Shown: positions 35,351-46,142 of the stretch, piece by piece
Numbering within the stretch: the stretch's first letter is position 1
Layout: each line of letters starts with the position of its first letter
Origin: Neurospora crassa OR74A
Lineage: Eukaryota > Ascomycota > Sordariomycetes > Sordariales > Sordariaceae
DNA: 64,000 nt
Assembly: GCF_000182925.2 (NCBI RefSeq)
Contig: NC_026504.1
Span: 3,100,001-3,164,000, forward strand
Direction: 5' to 3'
Program-made: the position numbers and the translations under genes
The notes under the pieces: generated by a model
Databases searched by the model: none
What the model was told of the DNA's origin: nothing
Seen by the model: the letters and a program-made list of their open reading frames with translations, nothing else

Positions 35351-36266
35351 GTTGCCAGAATCGATACTCTTTTCATGCGGTTAATAAGTAATAAGAGTGA
35401 CGGCGCAGCGGTATAGAGATGCCGGGTGTAGTATACGGTGAAGCCCAGTAATCAAGTGTTGGGCCAAGAGGCAGAGCAGCATCTGTCTTGCCTGGTAGTG
35501 TTGTCGACGGGAAGTAAGGTAGAGGTAGTCGACAGAGTCGCGACCCGGGCCAAAGTGAGACGCGATTGCGTTGTTGGACACTGCTTAGTACGCTACCGTA
35601 GAGCTGGGTGCCATGTAAATTAATAGGTTGTTAGTGTGCTCCATGCGGAGGTGTGCCAGCAGGGTTCACACTCCATCACGGCAGGCACATGGAAGAAGAA
35701 GCTCCCATCACCGAAGCTGCCCGCCCGGCGGTGCATGAGATGTGGATGGCAGGGATGGACGTGTACGGTGGCCTGTGCTCTTTCAAGCTGCCTGCCCGCC
35801 TGCCCCTGTTTTCCATTGTTGCGATGACGGACAGCCAGACACGCAGGCAGCCCAGGGTGAGCTGGAGAGCTCGAGCTCCTGCCGTAGGGGTAGGTGGGCT
35901 GAGCTTCCATGTGCTGGCGGTAGTGTACATGTACTGCTGGCTTTAATGGGCCGGGCCCGAAGCCAGGAGGAGTATCCCCCACCCGCTGCCCGCCGCCCTT
36001 GGAAGACAAGCACCAATCCACGAACACCTCAACTCAAAACAGCTGTGAATAGGCTGAACCATCAAGTCGACGATCCCTCTTTTCGGTCAATCAACTCCCC
36101 GTTTTTGTCCCGACCTTGGATGACAAACAGGGCGGCTGACTGTTGGCGACACGACAAATTGCGACAACACAGGCAATTGCGCCTCCAGTTTCCCTGCTCT
36201 CTGTTCTAACCACTGTAAACCAACCATCAACATCCCGCCGCAGCCTGGCGGTCCATCGCCCTCACC
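35351..36266. other. divergent promoter region of hir3 and the exomer-adaptor gene
   Basis: About 900 bases upstream of both genes. Open frames here are many but overlap in all frames and lack codon bias; none was accepted. No TATA box stands out. Confidence 0.5.
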
Positions 36267-38691
36267 ATGGTTGCGCCAGCTGTCCCCGAGTTCGTGATTC
36301 CCGTTTAGAGTTACAGTCCACCCTTTGTCTTGGGTCCTTCAACCAAGCGCACCTAGGCCGAAGCTAATGTTGGATTGCACGCAGGATCACCGAAGAGATA
36401 CTGCATGAAGCGGTTGACACTCGTACCGAGTCTCTGAGCTCTCTCAGGGAGCTTGGCCCCCCCGATCTCGTACACCTGGTCAAGCAGCCCCTGAAGAACC
36501 CCGGAAAGCACGTACGTAACCAGTCTCTCCGACTTCATCCATATGCAACACGACAGCCATCGCTGACCTGCGCATCCATCAGTATGGTGTCTATCACCAT
36601 GTCACCGGCGTCGACGCGTCCTCCTCGGCCAGTCTGGCTGCTTACATCAACACCCTGACCTACAAGGAGTTCGGCAATTCCGCCACTGCCAAAACCGTCG
36701 AAGGAACTTATTGGTAATACCACTCTTTGACCGACTGCGTTCTGGGCTATTCCTAACAATCGCTCGTTCCAGCTGTTACAATGCCTTCTCCCGCGTCGAC
36801 ATGCGCGTACACGCTCCCTTCCCCGGCTCCGTAGAGAGTTATTGCGTTGACGAGCGGGGCGAAAAACGAAAGGCAACCGACGAACTCTGGCTCGAAACAT
36901 ACCTCTGCAGTGTTCTCCGCGCATACTCGTATGCCGACGATGGAAGCGGCGAGACAATCAGAAAGATCATGGGCGTCCGGCGTTTCAACCCCGTTTCCAG
37001 TACCGAGACCGAACACAAATTCCTCAGCGCTGCCGAGCAGCTCTTCTTCAGGGGTACCACTCCCCAGCTGTTCACCCTGCGTACAAGCGATTTACTGACT
37101 CTCCTATAATAGGCTGGCAACTTGGGTCCGACTCCGTGGTGCAGGTGCCAAACAATGTCTCTAACCACTTGACAGCCGGCCTCCTAAAGTATTTCTCCAC
37201 AACAGGACGCCACACTTCCGGTATCAATCTCTTTGAGAAGCTTCGGTCGCAAAACGTTGAAGTGGCTTCGCTCTTGGCAAAAGTGCTCTTCATGGGAAAC
37301 GAGGAGGTGCAAGGAGTCCGTGTTTTGTACGAGGCCCTCAAGGAATCGCCCATGGATTACGTTATGCTTGATACCCAGGCCGAATTCCTTCTCAAAAAGG
37401 CCGAAACTGCCCCAACGCCAGAGCTGAGGGAGGAAAGACTACGCATGGCTCTGGGCTGTGCAGACCGAAGTACGATAGCCGCTCCTAGTGAGTTCGGCAC
37501 GTGGGCAAGACTGGCCCAGGTCTATGTTGCAATGGAGGATTGGGAGAATGCCTTGACCATCCTCAACTCGTGTCCCATGTTCACATACCAGGACAAGGAT
37601 GCGCCTGTCATGCCAGAACCCAAAGACGTTAACCTACCGACCCTCCCAGAGACCAGGTTGGACGAAATCGACAGCGAGCCAGATTCGAGGTTTTCGGAGC
37701 AGGTCGACCCAAGTTTGCTTGGTCTTCGCGCCGCTGCGTATCGGGGAACGTTCAAGCAGGCATACAGCATTCTCACCGAGATGACTGCCAAGATTGGCTG
37801 GGATCAACTTCTCAAGATCAGAAGCAACGTTTTTGTTATGGAAGACGAGTATCGAAACGAGAAGCAGGAGCCCTCTTACCCTGCCAAGCGCAATGCTAGC
37901 ACCGATGCGCTGCGTGGAAGCCCGGATCATACTACGAACGGCGAAACCGCTCCCAAGGAGGCTGCCGAAACTGACGAGGTTGAGGACGAAAAGAAGAATG
38001 CTACTTTGGCTGCTGAGCAAACGGAAGGCCTGGAGAGACCTCCTAGCGCTATCGACCCAGAGGTAGTCCGCAAGGCCGAAGAAAACGTACGTCTCCAAGC
38101 CGATGCTTCCCTTTGGCAGTTTACTATGGACACGATGCTAACACATGATAGGGTGATAACGAGGATCACTTCTCGCGCCTCAACAACAAGCGTCTATGTG
38201 AACGGTGGTTAGACAGCTTGTTCATGGTTCTTTACGAAGATCTTCGCGTATATACCATTTGGCGCACCCAGATGGCTCAGTACAGAGCGCAGAGTATGCA
38301 GTACAAAAAGTCGGCGGAAGAGTGGGAGATTCTCGGCAGTCTCGCAGAACGCCTACAGCATACGGACGAAGCGGTTGAGGCATACCGGGCGTGCTTGGGT
38401 CAACGCTTCAGCCCCAAGGCGCTCACCGGTATTCTCAAGGTGTTTGAGAAGCAAAAGAGCACACGCGAGAGTGTCGCCGCTCTCATCAGGTTGGTAACTT
38501 GGCAGTATCGGTGGTACAGCGAATTCTCACCCGAGCTACTACATACCATCCGGACACTCATCGAGGACGAGGGTGCTGTGAAGGTCAGGAGTATCATCCA
38601 GGCGACCAACCTGCCACAGAACGTGCTGGACTTGACGCATCACTATGCGGCGTTGTGTGCTACTTTCCGCAGCAGCGGGACCGACGGCTAG
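36267..38691 (+). CDS. exomer cargo adaptor of the ChAP family (Bch1/Bud7-like)
   Basis: Chs5-Arf1-binding proteins are TPR proteins that, with Chs5, form the exomer coat that moves selected cargo such as chitin synthase from the trans-Golgi to the plasma membrane. Exons 36385-36511, 36583-36713, 36773-37053, 37113-38086 and 38152-38691 join in frame (683 residues from exon 2 on). Family signatures are LSSLRELGPPDLVHLVK near the start, TAGLLKYFSTTGRHTSGINL, ALGCADRSTIAAPSEFGTWA and DWENALTILNSCPMFTYQDK (TPR), and a conserved C-terminal half (LNNKRLCERWLDSLFMVLYE). A variable Glu/Lys-rich spacer sits around 37850-38080. The ATG at 36267 starts MVAPAVPEF, but no GT donor in that exon gives the right phase for the acceptor at 36384; an acceptor at 36397 would. 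The first junction is therefore unresolved. Confidence 0.85.
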
Positions 38692-38955
38692 GTTGCTGGG
38701 GTTTGATATTGGGGTGCTGTTGATGAAGTGATGGCTGAGAGACGACCATGGCCGTTTACATGGTATGGACGTATACATGATGCCTATGCGTATGGAGAGC
38801 AGTCGCGGAGTTGTTCGTATGATAGCGAGTTTTATCATTAATAGAGAATTTGAGCGGCCTGATGAGATATGATAAGCATTGAAAGTTCCAGTTGATGCTA
38901 TCTAGACTCCTAAGTATAGAGTCTTAGGTCTGTGGACTGTCGAGTGGCGGGAAGA

Positions 38956-39007
38956 CCCCGGCTTATAGCGATCCCCGTTTTGACTCCGGGGCGATTCCCA
39001 GCCCCGG
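38956..39007. promoter_or_regulatory. cluster of three SYGGRG (CreA/CRE-1-type) sites
   Basis: CCGGGG occurs three times in 52 bases: on the minus strand at 38956-38961, on the plus strand at 38986-38991 and on the minus strand at 39002-39007. SYGGRG is the binding consensus of the ascomycete carbon catabolite repressor CreA/CRE-1. The cluster lies about 560-610 bases before the aldo-keto reductase start codon. Binding is inferred from the motif only. Confidence 0.4.
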
Positions 39008-39416
39008 TCATCGGGCCGGGCTACCCGTCCTTCCCGTCTTAGCTATGACGGGACCTGCGCCAGTTGTCCCCAATCCGCTCCACAGAGCGGCGTCCCCCCA
39101 CCATTTGGAGTTTGGCCCCCCAGTTTGCGCTCCGACCTTGGAACCTGCAGGAACTTGGAACTTGCATAAAGCTAGGTTGCTCTTCTTTGTTATCCCCGGA
39201 GGTGCGGGGCTATGGTACCTTATGGTTGCCATCAACGTCATCACATATGTAGAAGCGTGGGATAGAGAGCCACAATCCGTCAAAGGCAGTTCGTACAGTA
39301 ATACAAACAGGCACCAGAATGATGGAGAAGATTACATTGGAACGGATAGGAATCGGCTCTCCACCGTTCGTGGGAGGAGAAAGTGGGGGTTGACTAAGAG
39401 ATGGGGCTCCAAGCCT

Positions 39417-39422
39417 TATAAA
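39417..39422 (+). promoter_or_regulatory. TATA box of the aldo-keto reductase gene
   Basis: TATAAA 146 bases before the start codon, followed by pyrimidine-rich sequence suitable for a transcription start around 39440-39490. Confidence 0.55.
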
Positions 39423-39567
39423 TCATGTTGAACTGCCCTTCCAGTCGTCGTTGATTCTCAATCATTCAAACTTTCTGTTGTCTTTCATGTTGCCTGTCTC
39501 ACGCGCAATTCCCAGAATACCAAACATCACAAACACCGCCAGATATTTCTTCAGTAAAACAAACACC

Positions 39568-40621
39568 ATGGCTCCTCTGTAAGTACCTTTACTTTGGGGA
39601 TGAAGTGCCAGGAGAAACCCCTAGAAGAAGCTCACCCGAGCTTACAACTGTCAACAGCAGCAAGACTCACAAGCTCAACACGGGCGACGAGATCCCCGCC
39701 GTTGGCCTCGGAACCTGGCAGTCCAAGCCTGGTCAGGTCGAGAAGGCCGTCGAGGCCGCCCTACGTGCCGGCTATACTCACATCGACACCGCGTATGCCT
39801 ACGGCAACGAGAAGGAGGTTGGCCAAGGCATCAAGGCCTCCGGCGTCCCACGCGAGAAGATCTGGCTCACCACCAAGCTGGACAACGACTGGCACAAGCA
39901 TGTCGCCGAGGCTATCGATACGTCGCTCAAGAACCTGGACACCCCCTACGTTGACCTCTACCTGATGCACTGGCCCGCCAGTCTTGTCAAGGGGAACACC
40001 AAGGAGGTGTACAACGACTGGGACTTTGTGGACACCTGGCGCGAGATGCAGAAGCTGGTTGACACCGGCAAGGTCAAGAACATTGGTGTCAGCAACTTTG
40101 GCGTCAAGAACCTGGAGAAGCTTTTGAGCGCCGAGAGCACCAAGGTAAGCAAGATTGTGCTCCTCCTCCTCTTCAAGTTTTGTTGTGAATTGATGAGGAC
40201 CTCACACATATAATTACAGATTGTTCCCGCCGTTAACCAGATCGAACTTCATCCTGGTAACCCGTCCCCCCACCTTGTCGAGTATCTGCGCTCGAAGGGC
40301 ATTCATGCTTCGGCCTATTCGCCCCTCGGTAGCAGCGACTCGCCGCTTTACAAGCTTAACAGCCTCACCAAGCTCGCCGAGTCCAAGGGCAAGACTGTGC
40401 AGCAGGTTCTCCTTAGATGGGGTGTCCAGAAGGGCTGGAGTGTGCTGCCTAAGAGCGTCACTGAGGAGCGTATCAAGGCCAACATTGATCTCGAGGGCTG
40501 GAGCTTGACCGATGAGGAGATTGCTCAGATTGATGAGGTTCACAAGGAGAACAGCTTCAAGGTCTGCGGCGATGACTGGTTGCCTGTCAAGATCTTCTTC
40601 GGTGCTGGCGACAGCGACTAA
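39568..40621 (+). CDS. aldo-keto reductase, GCY1-like glycerol dehydrogenase type
   Basis: NADP(H)-dependent cytosolic oxidoreductase of the AKR family. Three exons: 39568-39578 (11 bases), 39658-40144 and 40220-40621; 900 bases, 299 residues, normal for the family. The catalytic tetrad is complete: Asp47 and Tyr52 in HIDTAYAYGNE, Lys77 in WLTTK, His108 in YLMHWP. Cofactor-binding motifs follow: NIGVSNFG, then IELHPGNP, AYSPLGSSDSP and the phosphate-binding VLPKSV. The sequence is closest in character to fungal Gcy1/Ypr1-type reductases that act on glycerol/dihydroxyacetone and related aldehydes; substrate cannot be fixed from sequence. A clear TATA box and CreA-type sites upstream suggest regulated expression. 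Codon use is strongly biased to C-ending codons, as in well-expressed genes. Confidence 0.93.
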
Positions 40622-40780
40622 GCGTCGTACACCGTGCAGCCAAGAGGATGCTGGCAAGATATTCCCCCCATAGATGAACAATAATGAATAATGACACCAG
40701 AAAATGCTCGCTCGAGATTAATGACTGGCTATGCTCCGTGACCACACATCTGTGACATCCGTTCCGACCAACCCCGCTCC

Positions 40781-41485
40781 CTACAGCTTCGCTTTCTCCC
40801 TTAGCCCCCTCTCCCCCTCCTCCTCCTCCTCCCTAACCACCTCCGTGACAAACCCTCTCACCCTCCTCGCCAACTCCTCCCCCTCGTCCTCATCCAAATC
40901 CTCCCTTTTCCCCCTCCCAAACATGGTACTCGTAAATCTCTCAGCCTCCCTCAGCCCTGGCCTGGGAATGATATGAAAATGCATATGCTCAACAACCTGC
41001 GCCGCGGCCGACCCGTTGTTCTGGACCACGTTCCAGTCTTTGATTCCCGTCGCCCGCGTCACTGCTTCCGAGAGGATCCGTAGGTAACGCCCCAATTCGG
41101 CGGCTTCATCGGGAAGAACGTCGGTGAGTTTGGCGGCGTGCCGACGGGGGCAGAGTAAGAGATGGCCTGGGGAGAGGGGCATGATGTCGAGGAAGGCGAT
41201 CAGGAGGGGGGTGGAGAGGAGGAGGAAGGTTTGTGGTTGTGGGGAGGTGGAGGTGGAGGGGGGGAAGGGAGAAGGGGGGGTGGTAGGGGGGTAGGGGGGG
41301 AAGGTCGAGGAGATGTGGCAGAAGGGACAGTTGGGTTGGGTATCGGAGGAGGATGAGGATGAGGTGTTAGTGGCGCCGGCGCCTGTCTTGGAGGCGGGAA
41401 GGCTGGGGTCGAAAGTGTTGGCGTCGGGGACGATGGAGCGTGGAACTGGTGTTGCTGGTGGCTTCTTGTCGGTTGAAGAGGCCAT
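40781..41485 (-). CDS. HIT-family nucleotide hydrolase
   Basis: Histidine-triad protein of 234 residues, acting on nucleoside phosphoramidates or dinucleoside polyphosphates. The triad is complete: HMHFHIIPRPG with His167, His169 and His171. Other family marks are NCPFCHISS (53-60, a zinc-type CxxC as in HINT/Aprataxin-like proteins), LSPGHLLLCPRRH and VVQNNGSAAAQVVEHMHFH. Between the CxxC and the first core strand is a Pro/Ser/Thr-rich insert of about 25 residues that core HIT proteins lack. The C-terminal region (about 190-234) is charged and probably helical (DLDEDEGEELARRVRGFVTE). The ATG at 41483-41485 begins MASSTDKKPP; an open frame upstream lacks an ATG. The gene converges with the aldo-keto reductase gene, 160 bases away. 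Confidence 0.92.
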   Translation of the reverse strand: MASSTDKKPPATPVPRSIVPDANTFDPSLPASKTGAGATNTSSSSSSDTQPNCPFCHISSTFPPYPPTTPPSPFPPSTSTSPQPQTFLLLSTPLLIAFLDIMPLSPGHLLLCPRRHAAKLTDVLPDEAAELGRYLRILSEAVTRATGIKDWNVVQNNGSAAAQVVEHMHFHIIPRPGLREAERFTSTMFGRGKREDLDEDEGEELARRVRGFVTEVVREEEEEGERGLREKAKL

Positions 41486-42445
41486 GGCTGCAGTCTGGCG
41501 TATGACGTAGTGATGTGTTTGAACGATTGTATATGTCGAAGAGCCCCGAGTTAAACTTGAACTGAAGAAATACTCAAGGGAAATCTCGACAAGGGCTAGG
41601 AGTGAAGCTGATCTCGCTATGTAATGATGCCGAGAATGATTGTTTGCTGAGTACGCCCCGTAACCAAGGACCAATGCGACAGAATGTCAAACAAATAATC
41701 AAGAAGAACGCCTTGCTCCGTGACAAATCCGAAAAGGAAACACCACTAATGACTCTTGTATGATGATTTCTAGCTGATGACTAAATAGTAGCTCAGTGAA
41801 GTACGGGACGAGAGGTCCGGGGCGGCATCTGAAAAGACCCCAAAGCCAAACACAAGTGAAGCACCGGGCCCGTTCCCCGTCCCTGTCTTACCTCCGCTTG
41901 CCGGCGGGCATCGACCCGGTGGTGTGCAGTGGTGAGGCGCCAGGGCTGCCGCGAACAACCTCGGCCTCCAAACTCCGCCGAAAACGTGGGGGAATTGCCT
42001 GCCGCGCTGACAGCTACCCACAGAAGAGTGGAGAATTTATCATGATATGACAGGGGTAACTTGCATTCGCAAAGTCCGAACGCCGCCTGCTTCTGTCACC
42101 CTTTGTCAAAGTCTGGAACTTTCTGCCTCAGCGTCCCGCCTTTTTTTACCTTTCGTTGTTCGCGTCCAGTTGAAACTCAGTCGCCTGTATAGGTAGCGCT
42201 CCGTCCCTCTCGTCCGTCGCAAACCACTCCACCGGTAAATATTCAACATCATCATCATCATCAACCGAACGACATCATCGTCGCATATCGCTATAAATCG
42301 CATAACATCGATTTGTCGTCGCCTCAACACAAAGACAATCTTACACGTTGCATAACCGTCATCCAATTTATCCGAGCAAACCCGACGACAAACAAACCCA
42401 AACCACAAATACCACACCACCCTCAACACAACACAAACAACCAAG
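41486..42445. other. divergent promoter region of the HIT gene and rpb12
   Basis: No coding region. A CAT microsatellite lies at about 42247-42263 in what is probably the rpb12 leader, which is A/C-rich up to the start codon, a common pattern in efficiently translated fungal mRNAs. Confidence 0.5.
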
Positions 42446-42760
42446 ATGTCTTCCCGCGAGCAATACCAGGTCCCCAACTCCCAGGGCTTCACCACCGGTG
42501 CCTCTAACAACGACGGCAACAGCGGTGGCAGCAGCGTCATGTGGTACACTTGCGGCGACTGCGCGGTCCGCGTGCCGCTCGAGAAGGGCGCTCCTATCCG
42601 TTGCCAGAAGTGCGGTGCGCGTGTTTTGTATAAGGAGCGCACCAAGAGGTACGTTTTCTTTGGGCTTACCCGGTGGAAGATTCTGAGAAGGTGGGAGAGA
42701 AAAATCTTATGCTAACGACGGTCTGGGGGTAATAGAATGGTTCAGTTCGAGGCTCGGTAA
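42446..42760 (+). CDS. rpb12: RNA polymerase I/II/III subunit RPABC4 (Rpb12)
   Basis: Small zinc-binding subunit common to all three nuclear RNA polymerases, contacting Rpb3 and Rpb2. Exons 42446-42648 and 42736-42760 give 75 residues. A polar N-terminal extension (1-30) precedes the core VMWYTCGDCAVRVPLEKG, then IRCQKCGARVLYKERTKR and the highly conserved end MVQFEAR. The four zinc-binding cysteines are Cys36, Cys39, Cys53 and Cys56. The intron falls between the Arg of TKR and MVQFEAR, so the last exon codes only for the C-terminal eight residues; without splicing the conserved tail would be lost. It faces gpn1 tail to tail. Confidence 0.96.
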
Positions 42761-43350
42761 ATGGTTTCTTATTCGACTTTGTTCGACTTGGGGCCAACAA
42801 AGGAGGTGTAGAAAGGGGTCGCTCTTCCTCGATGCCGTATCGGGCTGAAGTTTTCATCGTATTTGGACCGGCCGGGATGTCCTGATGCCCAAGGACGGGA
42901 GCCGAGTCAGCCTTGGAGGCAACGGGAACATTTGTCGAGGGGAGCTGGGACCGTAGGAGACTCGAACCGTCGATATCTTGGTGTGATTTTGCACCATTAG
43001 CGGTGGCTTAGCATGGCCCAGCCTTGAACCTACGGCTTGTTGTGATCAGAAGAAGGGAGATATCATATTCATCACAATATCATGATGGCGGCGTTCTGGG
43101 AAATATCGGTAGACTTGTGGGAATTTATACAAAGAAAGCATTGCTTTTCATCATCGTCATCATCACCTATCACCATCAGATGGATCCGTTCTGTGATGCT
43201 TCTCATTATTGATCATGTTTTTTGCCATATAGAATATTGGTATGGTATCACTCTGAAAACGCCGGTTGTATGCTAAATCTCCTTCCCTCTCGATCACTTG
43301 TCTTGCCAACACTGCTCCATAAATCCTTTCCTTACCAATGGCCAATCTCA
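42761..43350. other. convergent intergenic region between rpb12 and gpn1
   Basis: 3' flanks of both genes. A stretch at about 42940-43030 has a faint tRNA-like look on the minus strand but does not fold properly (see rejected items). No other feature. Confidence 0.5.
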
Positions 43351-44625
43351 TCACCTCTGGCTGTGGAGGTACTTTGCAAAACTTGCGTCGGCCAAAACCG
43401 AATCATCCTCGCCCTGCATGGCAGCGGCGTACCTCGCCTGCAATCCCTCGCGGTCATACTCGTCGTTGGGATCGTCACCATATTCCTCGTCGCTGCTCTC
43501 CTCGTCCGTGCTCAACGGCTCGGGGGCCTCTTTATCATTGACGTCACCCACTGTGACGTCGCCCGCCGCGTCGCCCATCGACATTCCCTTCATCATTTTG
43601 TTGAGTTCCCTCTCCCGCGCCTTCTTCTTGTTCTCCTCCCTTTCTTCGCGCCTCCTCTCGAGCTCAGGCTGGTAATCGCGCTTGAACTCCTCTGCCTTCT
43701 CCTGAACCGCGGCAAAGAACTCGTCAATGCCCGTCCCGTACAGCGAACTGACGCCCACCACGTTCAGATGTGCGTAAAACTCCTCCAACATCAGACTCAT
43801 GCTGTTCAACAGCGAGCCCATGTATCCGCTGCCCGAGCCCATGCCATCGCCGCTGCCCTCCGCTCCGCCAAACGCGTTGTTGGTCTCGTCCTCCTGCAGC
43901 GCAGCCTGGAACGCATCATAGTCGGTCATCCACTCCTTTGCAAAAGCCGGGTCCTTAACGTCCGACTTGTTGAAGACCAGAATCATGGGCAGCTTGGTCT
44001 TGTAAAGGATACTGCAGGCGTACAGCATGTTGCTCATGAAGGTCGACGTCGAGCTCGTCCGGGGGGTGTCGATGATGTAGGCGATGACGGTGGGGAAGGA
44101 TGAGGCGAGCGACTCAAGGAGAATCTGGCCCGACGCGGACCAGACGAACACCTCGATCTGGCCCGGCGTGTCGACGAGAATGTGCTTGATGGGCGTGTGC
44201 GTCGGGTCGTCGGGCTTGGGCGCCGTGCGCTTCTCGAGCAGGCCGAGAACCTGGTCGACTTTGGTGGCAAAGAGGTTCAGCGATGTGAGAATGCCGCCGT
44301 TGGGGCCGAGGTTGTACTGCTTCATCACCTCCTTGTAGTTGACCGAGTCGCGGATGTCAATGTTGCTCTCGAAGGGCGAGTGGGTGACTGCTGGGTCGAG
44401 GTTGATGACATAAGGAGGCTCCTTCTTTCCGTGGAGATGGGCATTGATCTGTTGCATAAAGGTTGTCTTGCCGGATCCTGGGGAACATGGTCAGCTGGAT
44501 GATTCCGCTTGCGGTTGGGAAAAGCACAGAACATGAGCATGCGTAGACCTACCTGCCATGCCAACGCAGACGATGGCAACAGGCTGGTCAGCCTTGGCGG
44601 CAGACGATGCCGAAGTCGAAGCCAT
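43351..44625 (-). CDS. gpn1: GPN-loop GTPase Gpn1 (Npa3 family)
   Basis: Essential GTPase for assembly and nuclear import of RNA polymerase II. Exons 44625-44553 and 44477-43351 give 399 residues. The P-loop GMAGSGKTT (22-30) is split by the intron after the Gly codon's first base. The GPN triad follows in [14 protein letters not shown] (82-84), Walker B/G3 in DTPGQ (127-131) and the guanine specificity motif in FNKSD (194-197). The C-terminal third is a charged coiled segment ([20 protein letters not shown]) and an acidic tail ([12 protein letters not shown]), as in Npa3. The length is typical. All catalytic motifs are intact. Confidence 0.96.
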
Positions 44626-46142
44626 GGTGCGACAGCTGTGCACGGGTGCGTGGAAGATCGTTTGGTGATCTCTGTGTTATCTGTCGGATAAAATCAAAGT
44701 TGTTGCAGATTTCAGTTTGCGCAGAGATGGTGTTGTAATGAGTCTCGGGAAGAAAGTTTCACGGATGTCGTAAGCGGCGGGGTCACTGCTGTAGGGATGG
44801 TCATAGGTGGTTGCGACGGAGTGAATGTCCGAGGGCCACAGAGGGGCAACACCGCAAGAGAAAAAAAAAAACAAAAAAAAACCAAAGTCCATTGATCGCC
44901 TGGCGTAGCGGGCGGAAAGGTTCCATCCATCAAGGCATGGGTGGGGTGAAGGGTAGGTAAGGCTTGGCATTTTGTTTTCCCCAAAGTGAAATGACTGAAA
45001 CCTCGACATTGGTCTCTTTTCATCCTCTCACCCATTCATCTTCCAACTACCTACGCCTTCATGTTCCTCGACATCCAATCCATATCTGGCCGGCTCGCAT
45101 CTCATCCATCATCTTTTTACCAATTTGGAACTAAATCAGTTGGCGACCTATACCCTGTTATCATGCCTATATCAAAAGCCCATATGGCCTGCTTGACAGC
45201 TTCTTGTTTTCAGCCGAGCCGCTGTTAATCCGCGAATACCACAGCCCTCAACCGCCGCAGTAGCTAGTCGACACTCGACCTAGTAACTTGGCGGTCCCGC
45301 TCTTCAAGTTATACCCCGGTATTATGGGTGCCTGGATATTTTAGGATCTCAACGGCTGGATGGCATAGCACTTGCCGCGGGCAGACAAGCCCCGAAGGCT
45401 TCATCGACCTCACAGGCTATTGTTCAATGAAGTCTGTCCACTTGTCCAGTTTCAACTAATCCTTTCACGCCTAGCAATGAAGCCGGATACGGATGCTTTT
45501 TGGACAATTCGGGGAGTCGTCGAGTGGCAATTTGATACTGCTGAACGAGACCGGGATAAGCGATGGGAGAAAAGGCGTCTCACGTCATCTTCGGAAAAGG
45601 TCAGGAACTATAGGCAGGATGCTGGCGGGGGCGATTCACCAATGCCAATGACCGCTAAACCCATGCTAAGCGTATGGTCGGTGGTCCCGCGCTGGGGAGT
45701 GGGCGCAGCCGGTGGCCTCTTATTGCGTCAAAATTCTCTTCAAAATGGTGGGTGATGGGAGCTGGGTTGGTCCAATAAGCCACAAACGTAATGGCAAGAT
45801 CCGTCTGTTCGGCACTACCAGGAGGCAGCGTGGCCGGGAACCAAGCGGCCATCCACAGGCTGCCCCTCATGATACTCAGCCCTACCAACCTACCTCTACC
45901 ACGTTCTATCCATTATACTCCAAGCTGACCCCCAAGATCCGTTTGAATTCTCTCCCTCCCACTTCCTCTCTTGTTTCGTCTCTCGTCCCACACCAGGGCC
46001 AGATTCATCATCCGACTTGGGCCAAATTCCAGCGACTCATCAAATCCAGGCTTCGGAGATCGGCTACTATACCCTGCCCACACCTCTATAGAGGTGAATA
46101 AACTTTCATTTATCGGTGTTACATATCTACCCACAGCATCCA
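44626..46142. other. divergent intergenic region
   Basis: Promoters of gpn1 and the DUF7053 gene. Contains an A-run with C interruptions (about 44861-44881). Short open frames on both strands show no protein-like composition. Confidence 0.5.

Larger units (their letters stand above)
38692..39567. other. intergenic region with aldo-keto reductase promoter
   Basis: Contains three CCGGGG motifs (38956-39007) and a TATA box (39417-39422), given separately. No coding region is seen. Confidence 0.6.

Noticed and set aside
42940-43030. Possible minus-strand tRNA
   Set aside because: It has a matching end stem and a GGTTCGAGTC-like box, but the T-stem does not pair, the D-arm is absent and the anticodon loop would have eight bases.
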